Under the pieces are notes generated by a model that saw only the letters and a program-made list of their open reading frames with translations, ran no database searches and had not been told where the DNA came from. This document shows positions 26,114 to 35,624 of a stretch of DNA of 64,000 nt, one piece after another. The stretch spans positions 97,475-161,474 of the forward strand of contig NZ_FQZY01000006.1 of NCBI RefSeq assembly GCF_900142165.1. The letters are read 5' to 3'. Origin of the DNA: Hespellia stercorisuis DSM 15480. GTDB taxonomy: Bacteria; Bacillota; Clostridia; Lachnospirales; Lachnospiraceae. The position numbers and the translations under genes are program-made. The stretch's first letter is position 1. Each line of letters begins with the position of its first letter.

Positions 26114-26162
26114 CAAACAGCTAGGCGAGCGGTGAAAGCAAGCCTGGCTTTTGTAGTTGGAC
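26114..26162 (+). terminator. Hairpin at the end of the recombinase operon
   Basis: AACTACAAACAGCTAGGC pairs with GCCTGGCTTTTGTAGTT over a 15-base loop with small bulges. There is no strong T run. It may be a terminator or an end structure of the element. Confidence 0.5.
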
Positions 26163-26212
26163 TATATAGAAAAAGATGACAGAAAGCACTCGTTTGTATA
26201 CCGTTAGAGCCA

Positions 26213-26530
26213 GTGAAATCAAGGCATACCGGGAGGGTGCCCCATTTTATGGATGAGCCGACCACCTATCTGGATATCCGCTATCAGATCGAGATTCTGG
26301 AACTGATAAAAAAGCTGAACCGGGAATATGGCATCACGATCATCATGGTGCTGCATGACATCAACCAGGCGATTCATTTTTCAGACCGTGTGATCGGTCT
26401 TTCGGAAGGCAAGATAATCGTGGAGGGCAGCCCGTCTGAGGTGATCTCTACGGAGAGCATCCAAAAGCTCTATGGAATTAAACTGAACGTAGCGACAGTG
26501 GAAGGACAGAAATTTGTCCTGACGGTGTAG
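26213..26530 (+). pseudogene. 3' fragment of a FecE/FepC-type siderophore ABC ATPase gene
   Basis: From FMDEPTTYLDIRYQIEILEL onward the frame is a normal C-terminal third of an iron(III)-siderophore importer ATPase: Walker B, the H-loop in MVLHDINQAIHFSD, and the ending YGIKL..FVLTV. Walker A and the signature motif are missing, and the first dozen codons (from GTG 26213) are unrelated. About 94 of the usual 255 residues remain. The break lies just after the recombinase module, so insertion or deletion at the element edge probably removed the rest. Confidence 0.8.
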
Positions 26531-26542
26531 AAGGGATTACAT

Positions 26543-28336
26543 ATGAAACACAAAAAAAGAATACGGCCGATGGCACTGGCTCTTGCAATGTCGATGGTGC
26601 TGTCAAACCAGGCGTTTGCAGCGGAACTTCCGGATATGACAAGAGTCATTACCGTGTTGCAGGAAACTCCGGCAGACTTTGAACTGCGAACGGGATATCA
26701 ACTCGCATCAGGATGGCATTATGTCCTGGATGGCGAGTGTGTGCAGGTGTACGAAGATGAGACACCTGTCATTGAAGCTGATGAGGTGGAAGATGAAACT
26801 CCTGTGGATAACCAGACACCAGCAAGTGACGAAACAACGGTTGAAGAGCCGGCACCGGCAGATGGTGACACGACCGAAGATAAACAGCCGCATACAGGCA
26901 AAGATGAAAGCAGTGAAGATACACAGACACCTGAGAATGGAGATATGGAAGAAGACACACAGAAGCCGGCGGACGAAAATACAGAAACAAAGAATCAGAC
27001 GTCTACAGAGAGTGAAGCAAGTGGGACACCGTCTGATAGTGAGAATGAACCGACAGACGATTCAGAGGAGCAGGAGAGTGCAGAAGCATCCTATCTGACC
27101 TCGGAACAGTTTTCCAATATTGCAGAGCGGATTCAGTACAATGTGACAGTGCCGATCGAAGGGCTGCCATCATTCATCACACAGGAGATGGTGGTGGGCG
27201 CATTAAAGGCACAGGATGAGAGTGGTTTCCCGGCATCGGTTACTATTGCACAGATCATTCAGGAATCAGGGTTCGGATCATACGGTCCGGGTGGCGAGGA
27301 CGGCAAAGGTTTGTCTTATCTGGCATACCAGTACTGCAACTTGTTTGGAATCAAGGGAACCGGCAGTGCAGGCAGTGTGAGCATGAGCACTGGCGAGATG
27401 ACAGGCACAGGGGCATCCTATACCATCAATGCTGGCTTTCGTGCTTATCACACTTACACGGAGTGCATCATGGATCGAACAGAGTTACTGCAGAAAGTCT
27501 ACAGCGATCTGACAGAAGGCACAAGTGACGCAAATACATTTGCCGTACAGATCGGGAAACGTTGGGCAACGGATATCTCCTACGGACAGCATTTAATTCA
27601 ACAGATGGAAAAATATGATTTGTATCGGCTGGATGACCTGACGCTCATGGATTTTAATTCCATGATTGGACGATTTGCAAATCCGTGCCCGGGAGCTACG
27701 ATTTCCAGCACGTTCGGCTATCGTGATTTTGACCATAGTGTGCATAAGGGACTGGATCTGGGAACCGGAAGTGAGAACCTTCCAACCTATGCGGCAGAAG
27801 CAGGAACCGTTGTCACAGCGGGATGGAGTGACAGTGCCGGCAATTGGATTGTCATAGACCATGGAAACGGATTAGTTACAAAATACATGCATCATGCGGA
27901 GATCTATGTGCAGACAGGAGATCATGTGGAAAAAGGACAGCAGATTGGGCTCAGTGGAACAACTGGAAATTCCTCAGGAAATCATCTTCATTTTCAGGTG
28001 GAAGAAGATGGAACCGCAGTAGATCCGATGCCTTATCTGTATGCAGAGACTACGACACTTGCAATGAGTCAGACAGCAAAAGAAGCATCTGCAGCCTGGT
28101 CCAAGTCAAAGTCTCTTTCAAATGGAACTAAAAAACTGACAACACAGACCGTACAGACACCTCGTCTGCTGGCTGAATTAAGAGAGGTACAACATGAAAA
28201 GAAATCCGTTAAAAGTCTTGTGGGTGGTGCTGGGATTTTTGAGTCTGGCACTGGGCAGTATTGGAATTGTATTGCCAATACTGCCAACCGTTCCGTTCTA
28301 TATGCTGACAGCCTTCTGCTTTGCAAAAAGTTCTGA
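26543..28336 (+). CDS. Secreted peptidoglycan hydrolase (GH73-like glucosaminidase + M23 endopeptidase)
   Basis: 597 residues. Signal peptide (1-27, ending AFAAE), an acidic Thr/Glu/Pro-rich linker (about 72-185), a glucosaminidase-like domain with [19 protein letters not shown] near 230, and an M23 domain at about 385-495 with [10 protein letters not shown] and the zinc-binding HLHF in [12 protein letters not shown]. It would cut glycan strands and peptide cross-links outside the cell. AAGGGA precedes the ATG, 12 bases after the ATPase fragment. The last 48 codons overlap the ybaN-like gene in another frame, so the natural stop seems lost and the tail is likely spurious. Confidence 0.85.
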   Translation: MKHKKRIRPMALALAMSMVLSNQAFAAELPDMTRVITVLQETPADFELRTGYQLASGWHYVLDGECVQVYEDETPVIEADEVEDETPVDNQTPASDETTVEEPAPADGDTTEDKQPHTGKDESSEDTQTPENGDMEEDTQKPADENTETKNQTSTESEASGTPSDSENEPTDDSEEQESAEASYLTSEQFSNIAERIQYNVTVPIEGLPSFITQEMVVGALKAQDESGFPASVTIAQIIQESGFGSYGPGGEDGKGLSYLAYQYCNLFGIKGTGSAGSVSMSTGEMTGTGASYTINAGFRAYHTYTECIMDRTELLQKVYSDLTEGTSDANTFAVQIGKRWATDISYGQHLIQQMEKYDLYRLDDLTLMDFNSMIGRFANPCPGATISSTFGYRDFDHSVHKGLDLGTGSENLPTYAAEAGTVVTAGWSDSAGNWIVIDHGNGLVTKYMHHAEIYVQTGDHVEKGQQIGLSGTTGNSSGNHLHFQVEEDGTAVDPMPYLYAETTTLAMSQTAKEASAAWSKSKSLSNGTKKLTTQTVQTPRLLAELREVQHEKKSVKSLVGGAGIFESGTGQYWNCIANTANRSVLYADSLLLCKKF

Positions 28337-28622
28337 GAAGCTGCACACCTGGTTCGTGAATACAAAAGTGTATAAAAAGCATTTGCAGAGCTTTGTGGAG
28401 AAAAAAGCGATGACCATGAAAACAAAGCTGACAATTGTGGGAACTGTAACAGTGGTTATGGCTCTTGGCTTTGTTATGATGAGCCGGGTTCCGGTAGGGC
28501 GAATCTGTATTGCAATTGTGTGGGTTTGCCATCTGCTGTATTTCTTCTTCCGTGTAAAGACGCTGAAACCGGAGGATGCACGCACTGTGAAGGAGCCACA
28601 GAATATTGTGACAGAAGAATGA
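28194..28622 (+). CDS. YbaN-like DUF454 membrane protein
   Basis: 142 residues. [40 protein letters not shown] and [15 protein letters not shown] are the DUF454 signature; two further TM helices lie at 80-120. Function unknown; in Firmicutes it is often in iron or haem uptake loci (contextual knowledge). AGAGAGGTACAAC precedes the ATG, which makes this the real frame in the 143-base overlap with the hydrolase gene. It is coupled by ATGA to the next gene. Confidence 0.85.
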   Translation: MKRNPLKVLWVVLGFLSLALGSIGIVLPILPTVPFYMLTAFCFAKSSEKLHTWFVNTKVYKKHLQSFVEKKAMTMKTKLTIVGTVTVVMALGFVMMSRVPVGRICIAIVWVCHLLYFFFRVKTLKPEDARTVKEPQNIVTEE

Positions 28623-29053
28623 AAGAGAGTAGAAAAATCAATCATAGTATGACCGCGAAGAAAACATCAGCGGTTGACAGGAAAAGAAAAAGAGAAGAGC
28701 GGGTGGTGGAGGAGATGATTGTATTATATTGTCAGAAGAACCATCCGGCAGAGGACAGAGCCACAGATCGCGGGACAGGCAGCGGTCAAAGGCTCTGCCC
28801 CGTCTGTCAGAAGCTCCGGGACTATGCGGTAGCCAGAAGTGAGCATTGCCCTTTTATGGAGCAGAAGACATTTTGTGCAAACTGTAAGGTACATTGTTAT
28901 AAACCGGAAATGAGGGAGCAGATTCGTAAGGTCATGAAGTTTTCAGGACCGCGGATGCTCTTTTACCATCCTGGGATGGCTCTCTGGCATGTCGTGTGCA
29001 GCTTGCGGGAAAAGAACAAAATGAAGGCGAAAGAGAAGGAAACGAATACATGA
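28619..29053 (+). CDS. YgbA_NO-family Cys-rich protein
   Basis: 144 residues. [20 protein letters not shown] and the cysteine sets [25 protein letters not shown] match the nitrous-oxide-stimulated-promoter family (YgbA_NO). The eight or so conserved cysteines suggest metal or iron-sulphur binding. ATG 28619 overlaps the previous stop (ATGA) and it ends in another ATGA with the ABC gene, so the four genes are translated as one unit. The in-frame extension upstream of 28619 is not used. Confidence 0.83.
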   Translation: MKESRKINHSMTAKKTSAVDRKRKREERVVEEMIVLYCQKNHPAEDRATDRGTGSGQRLCPVCQKLRDYAVARSEHCPFMEQKTFCANCKVHCYKPEMREQIRKVMKFSGPRMLFYHPGMALWHVVCSLREKNKMKAKEKETNT

Positions 29054-30885
29054 TTAAAAAGAGACTGGTGGGGCTGTTGTCCCATGCAAAAAAATACATA
29101 GTCTACAATGTGCTCTGGCAGTGGATGGCGCTGCTTGCCCAGGTGATCGTGGTGTTCACGATCACTGGGCTGCTGCAGAAGACCATACAGGGAACGGCAG
29201 GGGCCACGACAATCTACGGCTCAGCGGCGGTCATTGCCTGTGCGATGGCGTTGCGGTATGTATGCGATAAGATGGCATCAAGAGCATCTTATGCAGCGAG
29301 TGTGGACGTGAAACGGATTTTGAGAGAGAAGATTTATGATAAACTGCTCCGTCTTGGAGCGGCGTACAGAGAAAAGACATCCACGTCCGAGGTCATACAG
29401 CTAAGCACAGAAGGAGTGGAACAGTTAGAGACCTATTTTGGAAAATACCTGCCGCAGTTGTTTTACAGTCTGCTGGCTCCGCTCACGCTGTTTGTCATTC
29501 TAGCATTTGTCAATGTCAAAGCCAGTGTGGTGCTGTTGATCTGTGTGCCACTGATACCGATATCCATTATGGCAGTTCAAAAGTTTGCCAAGAAACTTCT
29601 GAATAAATACTGGGGCATCTACACGAATCTTGGAGACAGCTTTCTGGAGAATCTGCAGGGACTGACAACACTGAAAATCTATCAGGCAGATGAGAAGAAA
29701 GCGGAGGAAATGGATGAGGAGTCACAGCATTTCCGCAAAATCACCATGAAAGTCCTGACCATGCAGCTTAATTCTACCAGTGTAATGGATATTATTGCCT
29801 ATGGCGGAGCAGCGGTCGGGATGATTGTCGCGCTGACAGAATTTGGCAAGGGAAATATCACGCTGGCGGGAACGCTGACGATTGTTCTTCTGGCTTCGGA
29901 ATTTTTCATCCCGCTGCGAATGCTTGGCTCCTTCTTTCATATTGCAATGAACGGAATGGCAGCCAGTGACAAGATCTTTGCATTGTTAGACCTTCCAGAG
30001 CAGGAAGAAAAAAAAGGAGAGATTGTGGGAGAGAGCATCGATGCATCGATGGAGCAGGTACATTTCTGCTATGAAACAGACCGCGAGATCCTAAAAGGTG
30101 TGGACTTGTCCTGCCCAGCAGGTACGTTTACTGCATTGGTGGGAACCTCCGGCTGCGGAAAAAGCACGATTGCAGGAATCCTGATGGGAAGAAATCGAGG
30201 TTACAGCGGAACAATTACCATCAATGGACAGCCGCTTTCGGAAATTAACGAAAGCAGCCTGATGTCACACGTAACACTGGTAACCCATAACAGCTATCTC
30301 TTCCAGGGACAGGTGGCAGACAATCTGCGAATGGGAAAACCGGACGCCACAGACGAGGAACTCTGGGCAGTGCTTAAAAAGGTGAATTTGGACGGCTTCT
30401 TAAAGAGTCAGCAGGGACTTGAGACCACGGTGCAGGAAAAAGGCGGAAATTTCTCCGGCGGACAGTGTCAGAGACTGGCGATTGCAAGGGCACTTCTTCA
30501 CGATACACCGATGTATATCTTTGACGAGGCGACCTCGAATATTGATGTGGAAAGTGAAGAACTGATTATGAATGTAATTCATGAACTTGCAAAGACAAGA
30601 ACTGTCATTATGATTTCCCATCGTCTGGCAAATGTGGTGCAGGCAGATCGGATCTATATGTTAAAGGACGGCAGGATCATGGAACAGGGGAAACATGAGG
30701 AACTGATGCGTGCAGAGGGCGCATATTATGAGCTGTACCAGTATCAGAGCGGCATGGAGCAGTATGCGGCAAAGCAGCCGGAGAAGTTTCAGGACCAGAA
30801 CGAGGATATGCAGCCGGAAATGAAGATACACACAGATAGAGAGAAGCAACAGGACACAGAAGTGAGAAAGGTGGTGAGCGCATGA
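29050..30885 (+). CDS. ABC exporter half-transporter, CydD-like
   Basis: About 611 residues. Six TM helices (to about 310) precede an ATPase domain with Walker A GTSGCGKST near 364, signature FSGGQ near 468, Walker B MYIFDEATSNID and ISHR. The TM part, with KLLRLGAAYREKTSTSEVIQ and FLENLQGLTTLKIYQADEKK, resembles CydD/AarD. CydDC exports thiols needed for cytochrome bd assembly, but relatives in anaerobes have other unknown substrates. A charged, disordered tail of about 45 residues follows the ATPase domain. It overlaps the next gene by 4 bases and surely forms a heterodimer with it. Confidence 0.88.
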   Translation: MIKKRLVGLLSHAKKYIVYNVLWQWMALLAQVIVVFTITGLLQKTIQGTAGATTIYGSAAVIACAMALRYVCDKMASRASYAASVDVKRILREKIYDKLLRLGAAYREKTSTSEVIQLSTEGVEQLETYFGKYLPQLFYSLLAPLTLFVILAFVNVKASVVLLICVPLIPISIMAVQKFAKKLLNKYWGIYTNLGDSFLENLQGLTTLKIYQADEKKAEEMDEESQHFRKITMKVLTMQLNSTSVMDIIAYGGAAVGMIVALTEFGKGNITLAGTLTIVLLASEFFIPLRMLGSFFHIAMNGMAASDKIFALLDLPEQEEKKGEIVGESIDASMEQVHFCYETDREILKGVDLSCPAGTFTALVGTSGCGKSTIAGILMGRNRGYSGTITINGQPLSEINESSLMSHVTLVTHNSYLFQGQVADNLRMGKPDATDEELWAVLKKVNLDGFLKSQQGLETTVQEKGGNFSGGQCQRLAIARALLHDTPMYIFDEATSNIDVESEELIMNVIHELAKTRTVIMISHRLANVVQADRIYMLKDGRIMEQGKHEELMRAEGAYYELYQYQSGMEQYAAKQPEKFQDQNEDMQPEMKIHTDREKQQDTEVRKVVSA

Positions 30886-32612
30886 GCAAGGAGACAGAAA
30901 ACAGACGCAGTGGATTTCAGATCATGAAATCTCTGATCACACTCGTAAAACCACTTCTTCCGGTGATGTGTGTGGCGGTATTCTTTGGAGTCATCGGCTA
31001 TCTGTGTGCAATCTTTCTCACCATACTGGCAGGGTACGGAATCATTCATACCTTTCTGGAAAATATGGGAGTGACCGTGATGTTCGCAGGCGGTGGACCG
31101 CTGCTTAGCATGAGCCTGCGCCGCCTGTTTCTCCTGCTGGTGGTACTGGCAGTGTGCCGGGGGATTTTCCATTATGCGGAGCAGTACTGTAATCATTTTA
31201 TTGCATTCAAGCTGCTGGCAATCATCCGAAATAAAGTGTTTGCGGCACTGAGAAAGCTGTGTCCGGCAAAGCTGGAGGGCAGACAAAAGGGGAATCTGAT
31301 TTCCATTATTACAACGGATATTGAGCTGCTGGAAGTGTTCTACGCACATACCATTTCGCCCATTGCCATTGCAGTTGTCACCTCGGTGATTATGACCATT
31401 TTCATTGGACATTACTCCGTATGGGCAGGCGTGATTGCGCTGTTGGGATACCTGGTGGTCGGTGTTGTCATTCCACTGATGAACGGGCGTGACGGCGGTG
31501 AGAAGGGCATGAATTTCCGAAATGCTTTTGGCGCTATGAACAGCTTTATGCTGGATTCCCTGCGTGGACTGGATGAGACGATCCAGTATGGCAAGGGGCA
31601 GGAGCGAAAAGAAGCAATCACCGGACGTTCCAGACAACTGGGAGTGATTCAGGAAGATTTGAGTCGGCTGGAGGGCGAGCAGAGATCTTTCACGAATCTG
31701 GTGGTACTGCTGTTTTCCTTTGCTGTATTGTTCCTGATGATTTTTCAATACCAAAATGGGAATGTGGATTTTATGGATCTGGTACTGGCGGTGATTTCGA
31801 TGATGGGCTCCTTTGGACCGGTAATCGCACTGTCCAATTTGTCCAATAACCTGAATCAGACACTGGCAAGTGGAGAACGTGTGTTGTCTATTTTGGAGGA
31901 GGAGCCGTTAGTGGAAGAAATTGCAGATGACAAAACCAGTGATTATCAGGGAGACAAAGCATTTCTCGGGGCAGGCGCAGAGCATGTTACATTTGCCTAT
32001 GATGAGGAAAAGATTCTGGAGGATTATTCGCTGCAGATTGAGCCGGGAAAGATCACAGGCATTCATGGCAGCAGCGGCTCCGGGAAATCGACCTTGTTAA
32101 AACTGCTTATGAGGTTCTGGAATGTGGACGATGGTAAGGTTCTGGTATCCGGCAGTGATGTGCAGGAAATACCAACGAAACGCCTACGGGATACAGAAAG
32201 TTATGTGACACAGGAAACACATCTGTTCCATGATTCGATTGCGAACAATATTGCGGTGGGGAAGCCGGGAGCAGGCAGGGAAGAGGTGATAGAGGCGGCG
32301 AAGAAAGCTTCGATCCATGATTTTATCATGAGTCTGCCAAACGGGTATGACACGGAAGTAGGAGAGCTGGGAGATACACTGTCTGGAGGGGAGAAGCAGC
32401 GAATTGGAATCGCGCGGGCATTTTTACACGATGCGCCCTTACTGCTCATGGATGAGCCAACCAGTAATCTGGATTCATTAAATGAGGGGATCATCTTGAA
32501 ATCGCTGAAAGAAGCGTGTGAGAGAAAGACAGTTGTGTTGGTGTCTCACAGAAAATCCACCATGAATGTGGCGGATGTTGTGTGGGAGATGGAGAGCGGC
32601 AGGATCTCGTAG
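30882..32612 (+). CDS. ABC exporter half-transporter, CydC-like
   Basis: 576 residues. TM domain to about 335, then Walker A GSSGSGKST near 396, signature LSGGE near 500, Walker B LLLMDEPTSNLD and VSHR. The segment CPAKLEGRQKGNLISIITTD is characteristic of CydC-type subunits. It is the partner of the 29050 product. The operon DUF454, YgbA_NO, two ABC subunits follows an iron-siderophore ATPase remnant, so an iron- or haem-linked role is plausible (inference). Confidence 0.88.
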   Translation: MSKETENRRSGFQIMKSLITLVKPLLPVMCVAVFFGVIGYLCAIFLTILAGYGIIHTFLENMGVTVMFAGGGPLLSMSLRRLFLLLVVLAVCRGIFHYAEQYCNHFIAFKLLAIIRNKVFAALRKLCPAKLEGRQKGNLISIITTDIELLEVFYAHTISPIAIAVVTSVIMTIFIGHYSVWAGVIALLGYLVVGVVIPLMNGRDGGEKGMNFRNAFGAMNSFMLDSLRGLDETIQYGKGQERKEAITGRSRQLGVIQEDLSRLEGEQRSFTNLVVLLFSFAVLFLMIFQYQNGNVDFMDLVLAVISMMGSFGPVIALSNLSNNLNQTLASGERVLSILEEEPLVEEIADDKTSDYQGDKAFLGAGAEHVTFAYDEEKILEDYSLQIEPGKITGIHGSSGSGKSTLLKLLMRFWNVDDGKVLVSGSDVQEIPTKRLRDTESYVTQETHLFHDSIANNIAVGKPGAGREEVIEAAKKASIHDFIMSLPNGYDTEVGELGDTLSGGEKQRIGIARAFLHDAPLLLMDEPTSNLDSLNEGIILKSLKEACERKTVVLVSHRKSTMNVADVVWEMESGRIS

Positions 32613-32627
32613 AATTGTAAATGAAAT

Positions 32628-32678
32628 AGTGCAAAAAGATTGTAATACAAAAAGTCTTTTTTTGCACTATTTTTTTCT
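32628..32678 (+). terminator. Terminator of the ABC operon
   Basis: AGTGCAAAAAGA pairs with TCTTTTTTTGCACT and is followed by ATTTTTTTC. Confidence 0.85.
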
Positions 32679-32883
32679 GTTATTAAAAAAATGTTGTATA
32701 TGAGTGTTACTTTAAAAATCTTTTATTCAATGCGGGTGAACTCTTTTGGTTTGTAATAAAGTCTGTCTAATACCCGTTTTATAGTATTACCGGGGTTGCG
32801 AAAAATAGAAGCAGTTCATAAGTTCTTTTTGATGATTTATTTGAAAACAATGAGGGTATACTAAAAAGATAAAAGTGATTATA

Positions 32884-32934
32884 ATGTTTAATAAAATTGA
32901 CAAAAATGTAATAAAAGTATATTATATTAAACAT
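32884..32934 (+). promoter_or_regulatory. hipB promoter flanked by a 10-bp inverted repeat
   Basis: TTGACA (32897-32902), 17 bases and TATTAT (32920-32925) form a promoter. ATGTTTAATA at 32884-32893 and TATTAAACAT at 32925-32934 are perfect inverted arms on either side, a likely operator for the HipB-like protein encoded just downstream. The 200 bases before it hold nothing I recognise. Confidence 0.6.
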
Positions 32935-32947
32935 AAGAGGTGAACAC

Positions 32948-33265
32948 ATGAGTAAAAAATCAGTGGCAATTATGCCAGATACACAAAAAAATTTAGAAGT
33001 AATGGGAGAACAGATCAAGTTGGCCAGACTGCGTCGAAATCTTTCGACAGAATTAGTTGCGGAAAGAGCTGGAATCAGCCGGGGTACCTTGTGGTCCGTA
33101 GAAAAAGGAGCGCCAACGGTGGCAATTGGAACCTATGCAGCAGTATTACACGTATTGGGTGGTTTGGACAAAGAGTTTACTCTAATTGCAAAAGATGATG
33201 AATTTGGAAGAAGGCTTCAAGATCTGAATTTGCCAACACGAAAAAGAGCAAAAAGGAGTGAATAA
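32948..33265 (+). CDS. hipB: HipB-like antitoxin / XRE regulator
   Basis: 105 residues. HTH over about 20-75 (LEVMGEQIKLARLRRNLSTE, VAERAGISRGTLWSVEKGAP) with the basic tail KRAKRSE. It matches HipB-like regulators that sit directly upstream of hipA and repress the operon. AAGAGGTGAACAC precedes the ATG. The neighbouring kinase gene is internally deleted, so this is an antitoxin without a working toxin. Confidence 0.82.
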   Translation: MSKKSVAIMPDTQKNLEVMGEQIKLARLRRNLSTELVAERAGISRGTLWSVEKGAPTVAIGTYAAVLHVLGGLDKEFTLIAKDDEFGRRLQDLNLPTRKRAKRSE

Positions 33266-33268
33266 TAG

Positions 33269-34031
33269 ATGGGTCATGTGAATGAAATATATGTGTATGA
33301 AAATTGGAAAGCAGATACTCCCACGCTTATGGGAACATTATATGTGGATGGCGGAAGAGGAAAGCAGGTAGTATCTTTTGCATATGCGGACGAGTGGATA
33401 AATGATTTGACCAATACGGCTAAATTAGACCCAGATCTGGGGATTTTTAAGGGGCGTCAGTATGTGCAGTCAGAAAAGTCAATGTTTGGCGTTTTTTCAG
33501 ATTCATGTCCTGACAGATGGGGACGTCTTCTCATGAAGAGACGTGAAGCACTTCTTGCAAAAAAGGAAGAGAGAAAACCAAAAACACTCACGGAAATTGA
33601 TTTTTTGTTAGGCGTTTATGATGAGACAAGAATGGGTGGGCTAAGATTTTCAACAGAAAAGGGAGGCTTATTTTTATCAAATGATAGAGAACTAGCAACG
33701 CCTCCATGGACAACTCTGCGCAAGTTAGAATCAGCGTCGTTGGCATTTGAGAAGAATGATGATGGAATGGAAGAGAAATGGTTAAAGCAACTGATAGCCC
33801 CAGGATCTTCATTAGGCGGAGCAAGACCCAAAGCATCATCTAATTGACTTTGGACTGGCATTGTCAGTGTCAAAATTATATGATTTGACGGAGTCGCAGG
33901 CAGTGGAAGCGTTAAATGAAATAAAAAATGTCGTAGAGTGTAATTGGAAAAGGCTTGCGCAGCAATATGGATTGAGCCGAAGCGAGATAGAAGATATGTC
34001 CCCGGCGTTTGATATGGCATTTAAGTCGTAA
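33269..34031 (+). pseudogene. hipA: hipA with its kinase core deleted
   Basis: The first 190 codons are a normal HipA N-terminus (IYVYENWKADTPTLMGTLYV, FGVFSDSCPDRWGRLLMKRR, GSSLGGARPKAS). The frame then stops, and another frame resumes at 33849 with DFGLALSVSKLYDLTESQAV and ends FDMAFKS, which is the HipA C-terminus. The segment between, with the ATP-binding and catalytic residues, is missing. The Ser/Thr kinase activity that HipA uses on tRNA synthetases must be lost. Confidence 0.8.
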
Positions 34032-34637
34032 GTACTATATCAAATTCTATCATGGAATGCTGCACAAAAGGTGATAAGTGATATTGTGGCAATGAATAAT
34101 AATATAAGTCTAGGCGACAAGATATCATACAAGATTCAAGATAAGGATGGGGGTGAAGTTAAACTGGAAGTAGTTGGAATCCATTCAGATGGAGATGAGT
34201 TCAATGGAAATGCACAGGGATATGCAGAGTCTATGAGCCAGGAAAATCTGATTTTTGTTCCTATGGGATATCTTACATCGCTGGCTTCGGGTGATTCTAT
34301 TAATCAGATCAGCGGGCGAAGAAAACAGTTCGGGATTCTGCTTTCTATGGGCGAGTCAAAAGGAAGTGTGATAGCACAGCTCCTGTTTGAATTGTTGATA
34401 CCATTTGTAATCAGCATTCCGCTGGGGATAATAGGAACCAAAGTCGTATTGTCAAAGATCCCAATTCCTGATCTGATTTTGCAGTATATAGGCAGTCAGC
34501 CGGGATTTGGCAGCCGTGATTTGATATTTGCACTGGTTATGGGGGTTATCATGATATTATGTGCAGTTGTTATGATATCCATCATGATTTTTACGAAATC
34601 ACCAAAAGATTTAGTAAGGGGGCGAGACGCTATATGA
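34032..34637 (+). pseudogene. ABC permease (FtsX/MacB-like) with deleted parts
   Basis: The frame runs directly on from the hipA stop. An extracellular-domain piece (SLGDKISYKIQDKDGGEVKL, NLIFVPMGYL) is joined to RRKQFGILLSMGESKGSVIA, the typical first cytoplasmic loop after TM1 of the C-terminal FtsX core, then two or three TM helices. The N-terminus and the middle, including a TM helix, are absent, so the product would not work as a permease. Upstream signals are missing too. Confidence 0.7.
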
Positions 34638-34896
34638 GTAATATACTGGAAGTAAAAGCATTGACTTTTAAATACAAAGGAAAAGATTCTATTTCGGTAT
34701 TAGATAATATGAACGATGTTTTTTCGTCGGGAAAGCTATATGCGATACTGGGTTCATCCGGAAGTGGAAAAAGCACGTATAATTGTTTTTAAGAATTGCA
34801 CATGAGGATGAGAAGTGCGTCATATTGGTCACGCACTCGAAACAATTAGCAAGCAGAGCGGATGTTGTGGTTCATATAAGAAAGAATTCAGTATAA
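34634..34896 (+). pseudogene. ABC ATPase (LolD-like) with internal deletion
   Basis: ATG 34634 overlaps the permease stop and starts a good ATPase (LEVKALTFKYKGKDSISVLD, Walker A GSSGSGKST), but the frame stops soon after. Another frame resumes at once with RIAHEDEKCVILVTHSKQLA, the H-loop, and ends VVHIRKNSV. The signature and Walker B segments are gone. It was the partner of the preceding permease. Confidence 0.75.
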
Positions 34897-34913
34897 ATGG
34901 ATATATAGGGTAA

Positions 34914-34960
34914 GTAATCCCCCCGCTTCAAGTACAAGAGAGTACGAAGCGAGGGGATTA
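34914..34960. terminator. Bidirectional hairpin between convergent units
   Basis: AATCCCCCCGCTTC pairs with GAAGCGAGGGGATT (one extra C) over a 17-base loop. It lies between the ATPase relic on the plus strand and the minus-strand DUF1269 gene. Confidence 0.7.
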
Positions 34961-34964
34961 AACT

Positions 34965-35585
34965 TTATTTATTAAGTTCGCGTTTCAGCGTGTCAAAATT
35001 TCCGGCTATCTTTGCACGGATTTCTTCGTATTTGGCCTTACTTTTATCGGCTTTTTCCTGCCGAAGTGCAGCCCTGGCCTGCTTTTCCATTTCCTTTTGC
35101 GTTTTTTTGGCTGCGTCAAGTTCTGTTTGGATTTCAGCTGCATCATACCGGGTAATTGCAGCATTGTATTTTTCAAACTTACTGTCTATTGCGGCGTTGC
35201 CTTCCTCTTGGGCAAGGGCGAGAATCGCCACTGTTCCATCGGTCAGATCTGCGGAAACCTTTTCCAGCATGGAGCCGTTTTTTGCGATATCGCCCGAATC
35301 AGCAACGGCACCTGCAAGGCTGCCAATGCCTGCCCCCAACAAAACGCCAAGGGGACCTCCGAGAATACCTACAAAGCTGCCGATTAGTCCGCCCGTCATA
35401 GTGTCATCTGTGGACTCAATTCCGGTGTCAAAAGATTCGCAAGTGGTAAGTTCATTTCTTTCTCTCTTCACAAGAACAGCCTGCGATACGAGAAAACTCG
35501 TGCCGCTCAAATCGCGTTTGAGTTCTGAAAAAGCCTGATAAGCCTCGCTTTCAACCGAGAATGTTGCCATAATAATATTTTCCAT
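34965..35585 (-). CDS. DUF1269-like glycine-zipper protein
   Basis: 206 residues. A small alpha/beta N-terminal part (MATFSVESEAYQAFSELKRD) is followed by a glycine-zipper hydrophobic segment at about 65-92 (GGLIGSFVGILGGPLGVLLG) and a long charged coiled coil to the end (KKTQKEMEKQARAALRQEKA). This is the layout of DUF1269 membrane-associated proteins, often stress-related. AGAAAGGAAAACC precedes the ATG. It lies 39 bases downstream of the DGD-repeat gene and is probably in the same operon. Confidence 0.78.
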   Translation of the reverse strand: MENIIMATFSVESEAYQAFSELKRDLSGTSFLVSQAVLVKRERNELTTCESFDTGIESTDDTMTGGLIGSFVGILGGPLGVLLGAGIGSLAGAVADSGDIAKNGSMLEKVSADLTDGTVAILALAQEEGNAAIDSKFEKYNAAITRYDAAEIQTELDAAKKTQKEMEKQARAALRQEKADKSKAKYEEIRAKIAGNFDTLKRELNK

Positions 35586-35624
35586 GATGGTTTTCCTTTC
35601 TGTGTTTTTATTGTCGTTTTCTGA

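Larger units (their letters stand above)
21347..26160 (+). mobile_element. Tn554/RIT-like integration module
   Basis: Three tandem tyrosine recombinases and a coiled-coil helper, all overlapping or nearly so, ending in a hairpin and directly followed by a 5'-truncated ABC ATPase gene. I could not identify the element's terminal repeats or the left boundary; the helicase at 19192 and the matrix operon may be cargo. Confidence 0.65.

Noticed and set aside
30789..31754. Minus-strand 321-codon frame across the CydDC-like pair
   Set aside because: Covers two certain ABC genes on the other strand and has the Gln/His-rich composition of an antisense frame.
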